In this document: positions 1 through 11,900 of the stretch, one piece after another
Layout of the letters: the number at the start of each line of letters is the position of its first letter
Position numbering within the stretch: position 1 is the stretch's first letter
From: Dromaius novaehollandiae
Taxonomy: Eukaryota > Chordata > Aves > Casuariiformes > Dromaiidae
NCBI RefSeq assembly: GCF_036370855.1
Contig: NC_088098.1
Location: 36,831,981 to 36,895,980, forward strand
DNA length: 64,000 nt
Direction of reading: 5' to 3'
Notes under the pieces: generated by a model
Told to the model about the DNA's origin: nothing
Databases searched by the model: none
The model's input: only the letters and a program-made list of their open reading frames with translations
Position numbers and translations under genes: made by a program

Positions 1-1376
1 ATATTTCAGTTGTTCCTTTCCTGGCAGCCTTCTCTTCCTCTCTGCTGCCCACCAAATTAATTCAGTCAAAATGCCTATGGCTCTGCTGATTCCCCAGCAC
101 ATCTTCGTGTGAACAAGTCACTAAGTCCGCAAGATCCTCAAGAGCATTTTTGTGTGTTTCTCAGCCTCAGAGCTGGGTCAACTGTTGCACACCATAGACA
201 ACATATTGTCCTCTTATTTCCAGGATAGTGTGAGCCAGCATAGCTCCATTAGCATTCCTAAAAGTACATTCTCTGGATATCCAGCTTATGGCAGAGTTTA
301 GACACAACTATCCTATTTGCCAGCATAAACCAAACTTTTTTAGACTTCTAACTTTTTCATCCAAGCAGCCTGACTGACTGCAGAATTACCTAAATAGCAG
401 GTAGTTGAGACAAACTCTTTTCAAGAAATCAAGAGAATAAATCAGGTGCCTGAAAGTAGTTCTCATATTTTAGATCTCCTCAGGTGGCCAAGAAATCTGC
501 ACAGGGCTGCCAGATGTGACACAGGACCCAAGGGATACACCTGGTCTCTGCAAGCAGCAGCTGGAGCCCAAGCGTAAGACCTCAGTGGTCTAAAAGGCAC
601 TAAATGCAGTTAGGTGACCGAATTCCACTTCATTTATCTAATCTTAATTTGATAAATAGATCCACTGAAGTTCAGAACAGCTCAGAGAAGCTCTCTATAT
701 TTTGTATTTTGGAGACATTTGCATGTTTGTGATATGAGGTTCCATAATATGTCACAGTACTTGAATTATGTTCCCCTGTGAAATATTGTCTAAATATTCA
801 AGCTGGTGGCTTGCTTTTCTTGAGTAAGTGTCAACATTTGTTGCTGGTTTCATCTCTTGTACATATTTCTGGTTTCTGCCTACATAGTTCCTAGCTCTCT
901 GATACATTTGTATTCCAACATAACTTAGAGTAATAGCCATCAGAGAACACGCATAAATTCGAACAGTGGATTTGCAAGCACAGAAAGTTTATACCACCTG
1001 TACAATCTATAGTTTCAAATGTCAGGAGTGGCTGCCATATGACTAGAAATATGTTAAGTGTCCCTCTTGGAAGATATAAAACACATTCCACCTGCTCACA
1101 AAGGTCTCCATACCGGCATGAAATGCAGAGCAGTTGTTTCTTTTGCGTAGCTTTGTTATGGTTATTACAGTTAGAGCCACGCATTACTAAAATCAACTTG
1201 CAGTCACTGCCATCCAAAAAATTAGTCCTTTGAGAATATTTGAAGTAGAGCCAATTTCAGCTCTGAAAAACTGCTCTTGACGCCTTTTGTCCACAACTTT
1301 GCATATCTGTAGCATATTTCCTATCCTAAAGCTATTAGTATTTCTTTTTTCTCGGATGATTTGTATATTTATTTGT

Positions 1377-1396
1377 GTATATATACACACACACAT
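1377..1396. repeat. Short TA/CA microsatellite
   Basis: Alternating TATATA then (AC)n followed by an A/T-rich stretch. Confidence 0.7.
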
Positions 1397-3786
1397 TTAA
1401 AAAAATACATTTAAACAAGTTAGCCACATTGTAAACTCCAGGTTCAAAAATCCTTTCTCCACTGATTGAAAGACTGAGAGATAGTAATCCCAAAAGGATA
1501 ATAACAGAAGTCCTCCATGTGACAATAGGAGTTCATGTGTAGAACGAGAGCAGAATCTCAAATCATGGGGAGAAGGTAATCCATCATCACTGTTTGTGCT
1601 GTGGTATAAAGCATGTCAGAGATAGCACATCTGGATCCTCTGTACCACAATCACAATACCCAAAACAGTATCTGACAGACAATTTCCTGTGCCTAATATG
1701 ACAAACTCTTTCAGGGTCTGGAAGGCCGCTTAGCACAGAGGATGTTTCTGAAATCCAGCCACTATAAAACAAGCCCTCATTTCCTTCCCCTTTCAGCACA
1801 CTCTGTTCTGTTCAGTAGTCTGTAATTTCTCATCTGCGCTGACAAACACTCTGGACCTTGATCCATTTGCAAGATGCTCCAGGGGTCCATCACGCTTCCC
1901 ATCAGATTAGGCTGTAAGCTTCTGTGTTGTCACTCTGGTCGCATCGCAGTGCACACAATTTCCATTCCAGCTCCCTAAATGCCTCTCCCAGTTGCAGTTA
2001 GTTATGCCATTCTCGTCCACTTCCTTCTCTGATGTTTTGAGCCCTGTTGCCACAGGATCCGTCTGTTTGCCTGTCTATATATGAAACAGCAATAGCGCAG
2101 GTATCAGTGCAGTACGCTTACAACTCTTTTGTTAAGCATAGGGAAAAGTGATTGCAATTCAATTCCTATTCGGTAATGGAGTGCGAGTGTATTTCGTTGG
2201 CGCATGATCCATTGCTGTGTTAATCTTCTTCATTATACAAGTTCCTAACTCAGCGCTTCTCTTGAAAGAGAGAATTTTGATCCTGTGTCACAGGGTCTCA
2301 ACATAAAATGAAATCTATGCTTGCAAACAGATTGTATCCATGGGAAAATTATTTACAACAGTAGACACTTGTCCAAGCAGGGAATAGAAACAAATAATGG
2401 ATCCCCTCATGAATAGCCAACACTCATTTCCATGGCTTCACTTCCTAACAGTCATTACTCTTAATATAGTGCTAATCAGTGATACTAAAACTAAGTCAAA
2501 GATGCGTTTGACAAGCATTTTAAAATAAAATACAATACCTTTTAACAGATTTTTTTTTAAACAAAGACAATCGTAAGTATATTCAACCTCTTTCTCATCC
2601 CAAGCAGAATCAAATATACAGAAGATCTTTCCTTGTCTGATTTTAACTGTAATACCAATGAAATTAATGCCAAGTTGAATAATGATAACTTTAATGGTTC
2701 AGAATGTAACTGCTGCTTTAGCATGAATATAATGAAATGAAGTTTTGGAAACATTTATATTACAGTGAAATAATATCTTCAGCTGAAAGTTAAGAAAGAA
2801 AATGCATTACAGCAACAAAATAGTCAATATTCATATAGTAACCTGGGATTAGCTGTCCTGACAAATTTTTAGAGACCAAGTACTACAAAAATGCGGTCCT
2901 AGAAAGAGTCACATTATATTCATTTAATTGCAGGTTTGAAGCTAGTGACACTTTGATCCTTTTAATTCAATCCCTGGAACCTTCTCCACTAATTAACCTT
3001 CTTATGTTAACAAGATTAAGAGGGTTTCAGTGTAAATGGTTGGCATGCTGACATGTTTTGAGACTGTTTGGTGAGGCTGGGCTGAGAGAGCACGTGGGTG
3101 AGAGCCTGAGTCTACTGCATTTGCCTATATCGGTGCCTTGTGGCAAAAATCCATTTTCCTGCATGACCTTGTATTTGCAAGGCTGTTAGCGCACTTTAGA
3201 CTTCATGACAAATGGGCCTAACAGACTTTCCCAACCTTGCACTGGTTAATATAGGTGAAGAAATTGAAGATTCTCTGATGAAATACATGAGCTGGATTTG
3301 AGCTCCTTACAGCCTGGGAAGGAAGACTATTACAGCTTATCTTATGCTCGAGGACCTCTCTTGTCTGTTATCTCTTCACGCCTTTTCCTCTTCTCTTGTT
3401 CCTGTCTTTTAAAGAATTCTGGACTGCTCTAGCAAATTTTATAAAATCTAGGGGTGAAGGGATATTGCTGCGAAGACTTGTTTTTCTCTACAAGGAAAAA
3501 GAATATGTGAGTGGATCTGACAAAGAAAGAGAGAGGCACGATTTTCCCATTCCTCCACAATGTCCAAGTTCAGATAGATAAAGTATCCAATCCTGTCAAG
3601 TGGTGAATGACATCACCCCTCTACCTCCCAGAGAAATCCAAGCAGGCTCAGCATTTTGCAAAATAAACCAAGGGTCAGCTTTGAGTTCAATAAAGAACGA
3701 CTCAAAAAGAACAAAAAGCAATTTAATGCAAACCACTGCGTGAAAAGAGAGCCCTTCAGTGAAAGGATGACAATATTGCTATTGAC

Positions 3787-3806
3787 GGGGGGGGGGGGGG
3801 GGGGGG
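3787..3806 (+). repeat. Homopolymer of 20 G
   Basis: An uninterrupted run of 20 G on the + strand inside AT-rich DNA. Such runs are prone to length error in sequencing and can form G-quadruplexes. Confidence 0.9.
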
Positions 3807-4720
3807 AAACCTGCCAGTTCTCTTGATATATAATTATCAAGAGTAAGCAAATTGCCATGGATAACATCAGAAGAGATTCAAACCTCCCTTTGGTCCCTGA
3901 ATTTGGTCCCAGTGTAACATTTCCACAGATCGGGATGGCTCCGTCCCCTGGCGGAGCAGCTTCTCAGTGAATTGCACAGCCTGAACCTTTGCAGGGGTAG
4001 TTTTCAGTTCTGACCCCACAGCAGGGTTAGGTATTTGCTCTGTAACTGGCTGACCAAAACAGCCCAAAGGCAAACATCCCCTAGACTGGGGAGAGTTGAA
4101 TCCAGCCTAAATTGACTTAAATAGGATGAGTTTTCTACCATGCCAGAAAACCTTTGGCTAAGCAGTCAGGACAGGTCTTACAGCAGAGCCAAGGATCTAG
4201 CTTTTAATTTTGTGGTTTCAATCCTCTCTCAGAATTTAAACTGATAATCTCCCATATTAATTTAAAAACAAACCCTGCTGCCTTATTTAATCATGTCTCT
4301 AAGAATACTTGGGCCAGATTTGCAGTGCCCTAGGACCCTTCCCAGATGGAAACCAAGTGGTTCCAGTTCCTTGGGCAAATTCTGGAGGTGATAGGGCTGG
4401 CAGAGCTGTCTCTCGGGTCAGCCTTTGGCTACCAGACTCTGCTCTGGTGACCCCCACCTGCGACAGCCGCTTCTTAGAGGCCATGACAGCCTGTCAAATT
4501 TGGGTGAGATTTGACATTGCCTGAAGAACAGGTTGAACTGGCTTTCAACATGACAGTCCGGACACAAATGTGGATCAGTGCCAAATGTCCCTCACACTGA
4601 GCTGAGTGCAACAAATCATCAGATCTTGATAAGTTCAATATCTTTATTCTTTTTCCTTTCTATTGAACTTCCCTGTTTTGCTTGATTCTTCTTTCTTTTT
4701 AAAAATTAGGTTTACTTTTG

Positions 4721-4740
4721 TCTGTCTGTCTGTCTCTGTC
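4721..4740 (+). repeat. TCTG microsatellite
   Basis: Three to four tandem TCTG units followed by a decayed TCTC/TGTC copy. Confidence 0.75.
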
Positions 4741-7639
4741 TTTTTCTTCGTTGTTGATTTTCTTTCCACTAATGGACCTATAAATGTTCCCTTCCATGTT
4801 TATGGCATTCCTGACATTGCTTTACTGACTCACATTTTACCATAAACTATAACTTTTTCTTTTTCTGTTCATGCTGTTTTTTTCCCCCAAAATGTAATCC
4901 CTTTTGAGAACAACATGTTCCCCAAAAATCCCTTAAATGATGTAACAAATTGTTCTTTGGAGATAGTTTGACCCAGGTGCAATGTCTAATCTGTTGCCAT
5001 GAAATAGTTCTTTGGCTTTGGCATGATAAATCACCAGCTTGCATTAAATAGATAGGGTTTTTAGTTGGGATTCATCTCACCTAGCAAAGGCAGGGACTCA
5101 CTGCCTTTCTTCCTACCATTCTTTTCTTATATTATTTAAGATTATAATGTTTAAGATTATAATGTCCCTTTGCTATTCCAAAGGGATAAGATTTTGGCTG
5201 TGTGTCTTTCCTTCGTATGCTTGATTTTATTGGGTAACATTGAGAAGAACATAACCTTGGATGAGATTGTTGTGCAAAAGCAAAAACAACCTTCCCTCCT
5301 CACACCCCACAAAACCCTCACAGTTTTATTGTTCCGTTGAGGTTTTATTGTCAAATTCCATTTTAATGATTCCAGACATCATGATTAAAAAGTGGATATG
5401 GGCTCAAAAAAATGTCCCTTTGTTACTTAGAGTCAGTTGCTAATGCAAAGTGCTCTCTGATAAGAATACCAAGAGGAGTCCGTGAAGGAGTTGTTTTGGT
5501 GGAGCTGGAATCTCTATTTCAACATTGTGGCTCTGACAGGGGTATTCCAGCACAGCAGAAGAGTCTCATCGTACCAGCCTGGTGAGCAAGCAGGCTCATT
5601 TCCTGCTGGCTGGATTACGACTGATCAAAAAGGTCAGTGAATCAATGAGTAATCACGACACCCTTATAGAATATAATACTCATGCTCTTTCCTGACTGAC
5701 CGTTGCTTCTATTGCTTTTAACAAATTCAATCTTGTAGGGGGGGATTCATTCACCCTAACTTTACATATCTACAGTGCAAACTCATCTAACCTCTTTGGA
5801 CATCTATTTTAGAATCAGATGACTTGCAGCCTAGATTTGCTTATTTCTCTGCATTGGTTATAAGAGGAGTCTAAACAGGTAGCTCAGACATGAATTTCTA
5901 CACTGTTGAGATGTACATATGGCCAGCTGGATGCCATTCAGACAGATTTCTCTTTGTTGTATGCTACAGTGGTCACCCTTAGTATTTACTGTTTCCAAAG
6001 AAAAATGAAAGAGAACACTTCAGGAGGCTGCAGAATATTACATGTAAAGAAGTTGTGTAATGTCAAAGGCAATGGACATGTTTCAGAGGCAAACCCATTT
6101 CATCAAGTCAGTAATCTTCTGAATGGCTTTATTGGTTCAATCCCATGTAAAGAGTCATGGTAATTTATAATCCTAGTACTTCAGTTTTATTCCTAAAAGC
6201 ATTAGGAAATAAAGAAAAAACTCAAAAAATAAACAGAAGAACTGTTCACCTTAGCTCCAGACAAAACTCTTGTCTCAAAGTTCCTCATTGAAGACAATGA
6301 ACTTGCTGCTGTTGATATTAATGGCACCATAGTTTCAATGAAAAAGTCTAATGTATCATGTATCAGTATTCTGTTGCAAAAAATAGATATCTAGGGACAT
6401 TATTCAATAAAGGTTGTGGACAACCAAAACTTAAACATCCTAACACCTTACCTTTATACATCTGTCTCCCCCAGAGTAGTGTACAGGACCAGATTGGTGT
6501 CCAAGCCAGCCTACCTACCACTGTGCCCACCTAGCATCAATGCTTAGCACAAAGCTTCACCTGTGTGCTTATCAGAGCAGCAGTCTGCAGCTGCCTGAAG
6601 CCAACCACCACTGGGAACAAAGGTGAGCGGTGATTTCCTCTTCATGTGCATCCGTTAGGTTTTCACAGCTCTGAACTATCTCTATGGGAGGCCCTATGGA
6701 CACTATAGTCAAAGAGGAGAGCATTCTTTCTCACAAGAAGGAGAAGGATGAGGAAGATGCAATTCTTCCTGTATTTTGCTCTTTCATTCCCAAATTTTTC
6801 TATAGTGATAATCCAGGAGTCAAGCTGCCATCCCACAATCTGAGTGATTCAGGGTCAGTTCCCACTACTGTCTGATGGATTTCCAATCATGGGTAACACA
6901 CACAGCAAAAAACAATCAGGGGAGCAGGAACCAGAACCCAGCATTCCTTCCTTCCTTCCAAGTGAGTACCCTAATGGCTGGGCTATGGAGTCATGGTGGG
7001 TTTTTTGGTTCAACAAAGTTAAATTATGTTGGCACAGTCTCCCAGGTTGAGCAGAGCGAAGGGAAAGTGCTAGAACCTTTCCTGTGAGGCAGGAATTTCT
7101 GAAAACAGCTCTCATTATTTGACCAAATGGTCTAAGAAACCTAGGGAAAGGGTGGGAGGATGGGACAGAACCTCTTCTTCTGGATATGTTTTAAAAGTAA
7201 GTGGTTGCTGCAGCTGAATTTTACATTAACCCAGACCTCTCAGTATAAGGCATGGGCAAAGTTCTCCTCTCAAGGAAACCTTCTGAGATATTTAAAAAAC
7301 AATTCTCACTTTCTTCAGTCAGATTTCCACTGGCATCGGTTGCATGGCTCTGTCATGTTGGGAGCACTCTGGGCATGCTTTGAGACAGTCATAGGCACTA
7401 GAGGAGTCTTAAAATAGAAAAGTGTGGTACATAGTTTTCTCTTAAGACCAGCTGGGTAAAGGTATTTAAAGCTGCTGGTAAAGATGAGAAAAGGGGTCTA
7501 ATGTGACATGGCAGAACTACTGGTCCCCTAACTCACAGCACTGAGGCCACCCACGTGCTTTGGAAAACCTCAACAGATCCCAATAGGCATCATTAGATGC
7601 CTTCATACCTTGAAAAATTCTGTTCCCTGATGCCATTTA

Positions 7640-8090
7640 CTTTCTTGCAGGGTGCTGGGAGGGGGCCAGCAACTCCCTGGGCCAGTGTCAGGGGGCTGCC
7701 AGTAGGGTAGGGCTGGGGCTGGACCCCAGCGCCTGTCCCACTGTCCCGCAAGGGCGCAGGGCCCCGGGGGCAGCCGGGGCGGCACCAGTCCCAGGAGGGC
7801 ATCCGGCACTGCCATGGGGCCAGGCTGGGCCAAGGCCAGGCCTGGTGGTCACCCGTGGGCCGGCGCCAGGGCTGGGGGCAGGGTGGCGGTCGGGGGGGTC
7901 TGTGGCTGGGCAGGGACAGGGCTGTGGCAGGGCTGGAGCCAGCACCACTGCAGCATCACAGGGCAGCAACTGACGGCCCCAGGCTGGGCTGAGATGGGGG
8001 TCTGGGCTGGGTGTGGGGGGAGGCCTGGGGGGCAGGGGGGGCTGGGACCAGCAGGGCTGTTGGTGTCCTCACGGCCTGGACACTTCCAAG
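7640..8090. repeat. GC-rich block with recurrent GGGCTGG-like units
   Basis: About 450 bases of strongly GC-rich DNA, with G tracts mainly on the + strand, interrupt AT-rich flank. Loose copies of GGGCTGG/GGCTGGG recur (for example at 7707-7722 and 7980-8045), suggesting a decayed minisatellite. Its open frames on both strands result from low stop-codon density and look like low-complexity Pro/Gly/Ala products. It lies about 0.6 kb past the TSPAN8 polyadenylation signal. Confidence 0.6.
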
Positions 8091-8674
8091 TAATGTGCAG
8101 GATCCAAAGGCATGAATGTGTGTTTCCCTCTTGTGTTGCCAGCCATGCTTTCTGCTGCCAGCCTGCTGCCAGGGAGCCCACTGCTTGTCTTGGTTGCTCT
8201 CAGGAAAATCTTGCCCACATAAACTCTGCTTAAGTCTTGTCTCAGTATGTATTTGGATTTCACCCTTGATGTGTATTTGCAGAACGTGGCCCACTATATC
8301 CAACTCCCGCACATGATCTAAGCATCATATAGACCTAGCTGTGGGGATATTGATTTAAACATCCCTAAAGGGAAATAGAGGTTTCCTATCTGAATGAAAG
8401 TTAGTACCTTTACTTCTCACAGGTAACGAAACCCTGTCCATAATACCATAGCAAGTGTCAAACTGACCCATGACAACAGTAATGAAAAACCCTGCCCCAC
8501 AAGCAAAGCTGCCTGGAATCATGTGATTGCCCAAACCAGCCGGTCACTGCAATATCATTTGCAGCTGTTTTAGATGACTCTGCTATGAGTGGCGTAACAC
8601 CCATGTAGACACATTGTACGGTAAACTCAAAATCTCGACATGACTTAAATGCTATCTTCACACAAAATAAACTC

Positions 8675-8914
8675 ATCAGAAACATAAAGACATTTATTGC
8701 AAATAAAGATTCATATTCACATCATTAAGTCTTATGAATTATAAGGAGGTCATTTTGCAATTTGTGAAGTATCTGTGTGCACAAGAGCTGCTGTTTTCAT
8801 CAGAACAGCTGTCTGGGACATGCTTGTATTTATCTGAAAGTGCCAAGCCAAATATCCTTCTATCTATAAAGGTTTTGATTTGGCTGGTGACATTGTTCTG
8901 ACACTTCCACAGTT
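8675..8914 (-). other. TSPAN8: TSPAN8 3' untranslated region
   Basis: The non-coding tail follows the TGA at 8915. It should run to a cleavage site 10-30 bases past the polyadenylation signal, about 8665-8685, giving a short 3' UTR of about 230-240 bases. The exact end is inferred, not seen. Confidence 0.75.
8693..8698 (-). terminator. TSPAN8 polyadenylation signal AATAAA
   Basis: A canonical AATAAA on the minus strand lies 217 bases after the stop codon. It is followed by a T/G-rich stretch (about 8650-8690, including TTTTGTGTG) that fits a downstream cleavage-factor element. Confidence 0.8.
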
Positions 8915-8968
8915 TCATTTTCTCTGGATCTGGCAGTACAGGCTCATAGAAAACCCCAAACCAAAAAT
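8915..8968 (-). CDS. TSPAN8: TSPAN8 terminal coding exon 8
   Basis: Fifty-four bases after the acceptor TTTTCCAG encode [17 protein letters not shown] and TGA (8915-8917). The phase is 0, as required by exon 7. The FSMxLYCQI string is the signature TSPAN8 C-terminus: the end of TM4 followed by a short cytoplasmic tail with one Cys (residue 235). The intron before it is 3.4 kb. The exon is too short to stand out as an open frame and was found by its motif. Confidence 0.94.
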   Translation of the reverse strand: MFGLGFSMSLYCQIQRK

Positions 8969-11900
8969 CTGGAAAACAAAGACATTTCTGGTATTACTTG
9001 GCAGTTCTGGAAATCCCAGGATACAACTGATACACAGTGGGAACATTTTGTTTGCAAATGTCTTGGATTTACATATGAGTTAAATCTGCTATGCAGATCT
9101 TTTCCAATGTAATTCTTAAAGAACATGACTCTATAATATTGCCATTTTACTGAAATCAGTATGTACCACAGATAAGATTGCAGACAGAAAAATTTCATTT
9201 CTTTAAAAGATAGATGCCCCTGTAGATGGGGAATCCTATAATTCTGTTTTTTTTAATGCAGTTGTTAGCTGCAATGGAGCACCACATACGCAGAAATTCA
9301 AGCAGCTTTAACAACAGTTCAATCTTTTATTTTCTAAGAAGTTGGAGGAACTTTCTGATTCCACTGCATATACAAAGACTTTTTTTTTGCCTTTGAATTC
9401 TTCTTTTTGGCTGTCACTCTCTGCTTTGTAAATATATGCATACATGCATGCATGTGTATACATGCACGGGCATACATCTATATTTATGTACATACCCCAT
9501 CATTTTGAGTGGCAAATGATCATGCACCAATTTTTCATTTATCAGTAAGATAATTGGGATGGAAACACTGAGCCCACAAAAAAAAGCTGTTGCTTGAAAT
9601 ATAAAATTCAGTAGGATCATCCCTGTAGTCAGAATTACTGGGTGAAATTCCATAGCCTGTGACAGACAGCTGGTAAGATCAGAAGATCAGAAAGCTTCCT
9701 TCTGAATTTGAAACTAATCAGCCTGTGAAGGTGTTACACAAAAACTGGAAAGTATCCAAATGACATTTATGAAGCTATGTGCACCAGGATGTTTCATTTA
9801 TTCAAGTTAGAGACAGTGGAGATCATGCAGAACATACGGAATAGAAGGAAGACAGGGAGTTGGGCTCACAGCTGGAATAAGCCATCACAGCCTCCCTGAT
9901 GTACCATGCTTGCGTTTTCACTTATGCCCAAGTGAAACTGGGCCTTTCTTCTCAATATTATTTCCACTGATACAGTGAGCTAAAATCATTAACAGCCCAG
10001 AAGTGGCAAAAAGCAGCAGGCAGAGCAGGAATGCTAGGGAACCCTTTTCCTTGCCTAGTTCTTTTTATTTGTGTTTTTCAGAGGAGAGATATGGTTAAGC
10101 ATGTAGCCTTTGATCTGCAGTAACTTGAGATGTGATAATATGCTATTCTATCTTTGGAAGGGAAAGATCTTTGGAGGGTGTAAATTGCCAGCTGACTATT
10201 TGTACCAGCTGAAGCTCTTCTCATATCGTTTATTCATTTTGTTTTCTAATCCTTCTATGATTGGGAGAGGCAGCCACCACAGAAGCTGCCAACTGGAAAA
10301 CAGAGAAGAATGATAGCCAGTGAGCTAAAGGATATAACTCATGTAACTGCAGCCACTAGAGTAAAGCAACTTACAACTTACTTTCTGGATAGACATGCAA
10401 TTTTACACTTCTGTTATATTTTTAAAAGCCATCTTTTAATATTAGTATGTATTTTCCCTCATAACTTTACATATAGACAAGAGACCTGACCCCCCCCCCA
10501 ACATATAGTATCTTAAATAACATTAGGCTGATGCCAAATAAGAAGTTAGTGGCATGTCATCTCTCAGTGCTGCAGCTGCATTACTTTCCTGCTTACTATT
10601 ATTTTCCTGGAAATGTATTTTTGAGCTGAGGCTCTTGCCCACTCTTAGACCACGAGGAACAATCCTCTGCCAATGACGTTAAGAAGTTTTCGGTCTGAAT
10701 AACAGATTGATCTCTGCACAATGATCTTCATCATTCGGCTTTTACCTCAAACATCCACTTGTTGTGGGGGGGAGCAGAAACCACAAAGGAATAGTGAAAA
10801 GAATGAAAAATGATGGAAGAAAGTAACATGATGAATCCCCCAGTTCCTCTGTCATTTTCTCCTAATCAAAGCTTATCATTCATCAAGAAGCTGGTTGGAT
10901 AACCTCACTATTTTTCCTCCTCTCTTTGGGAAAATTCTGCATGTTATTCTTCAGTATAGGAGGGAACAAGTAAAAGAAAGAGCTCACATACTCTGTTTTT
11001 TTTAAATACAGGAATATATGAAGCAGTACAGGTGTGTACTCAGACACATCCACACACCATCTTGATGGTTAAATTATGCCCTCAAAATAATAATTACATA
11101 TAATAATTTCTCCATCATACAAATACACAGTTTAGGGACCACTAAGATATAACTGGCTTGAACTATTATAAATGCCTGACATTTCTTAATGAAGAATTAG
11201 GTCAATTAGTCTTTAGCCTTCTCTCTCCTGTCTTGAAGGGAAAGCTCCAAGGTCAGCTGGTGAGGACTGGCTAATATTCACACTAGTTGAAGTATAGCAG
11301 CGCACTGCATAGTTGGGTCATTTCTCCTCTAAGCCCTGTACGGTACATATGTGGCCCCAAAACAAATCTCATCTTGCCTCATCTCATCTTGTCTCATCGC
11401 GTCTCATCTCTTCTCTGTAAATTTCTCAAAATAATGAAGGGGCTATACAGCCATCTGATGGAGTGGTGCTTTTATAGCATGAAGCACATACACCATAGGG
11501 CATGAAATGAGGGCTGTGAAAGAATTGTCCTAAACACAGGGACCCAAACTTCATGCATACATGTCCATAAAGTTGGTCCAAAGCAGGCACAGGAGAAGTC
11601 ACTTATCTCAGCTGTGCTGAGGATTCCTCCTGGAAAATGAGTTAGCTTTCAGAAAAAGAGAACTAGCTTATGCACAGCATGGATAAAGAGAGGTTGAGAG
11701 AGTGAGCTGAATTCTTACTAAAGGCACATGAGAGACATCAGTCAAGATTTGCGGAAGCCATCGGGAGGGTTTTCTTTTGACTTTAATAAGCTTTGGTTTA
11801 AGCCCAGTTACGACCAAATTGAAAAAGAAGACAATGGACTTCCGGCTCCACCTAGCAACAGTGGGGCAATACAGAAAGCTGCAAGAAGACAGACAGGCAG

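Larger units (their letters stand above)
1..8674. other. 3' flank of TSPAN8, no gene recognised
   Basis: Mostly AT-rich DNA without any recognisable exon, RNA gene or retrotransposon. All open frames are short and lack domain features. Simple repeats and the GC-rich block near 7.6-8.1 kb are listed separately. By human gene order this side should lead toward PTPRR, but I see no phosphatase exon. Confidence 0.7.

Noticed and set aside
7593..8312. Overlapping open frames of 69-139 codons on both strands in the GC-rich block
   Set aside because: They arise from low stop-codon frequency in GC-rich DNA, overlap in several frames and encode low-complexity Pro/Gly/Ala/Trp-rich products without domains.
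9414..9653. Hydrophobic minus-strand open frame considered as the TSPAN8 last exon
   Set aside because: It lacks the tetraspanin C-terminal motif and the correct acceptor; the true exon lies at 8915-8968.
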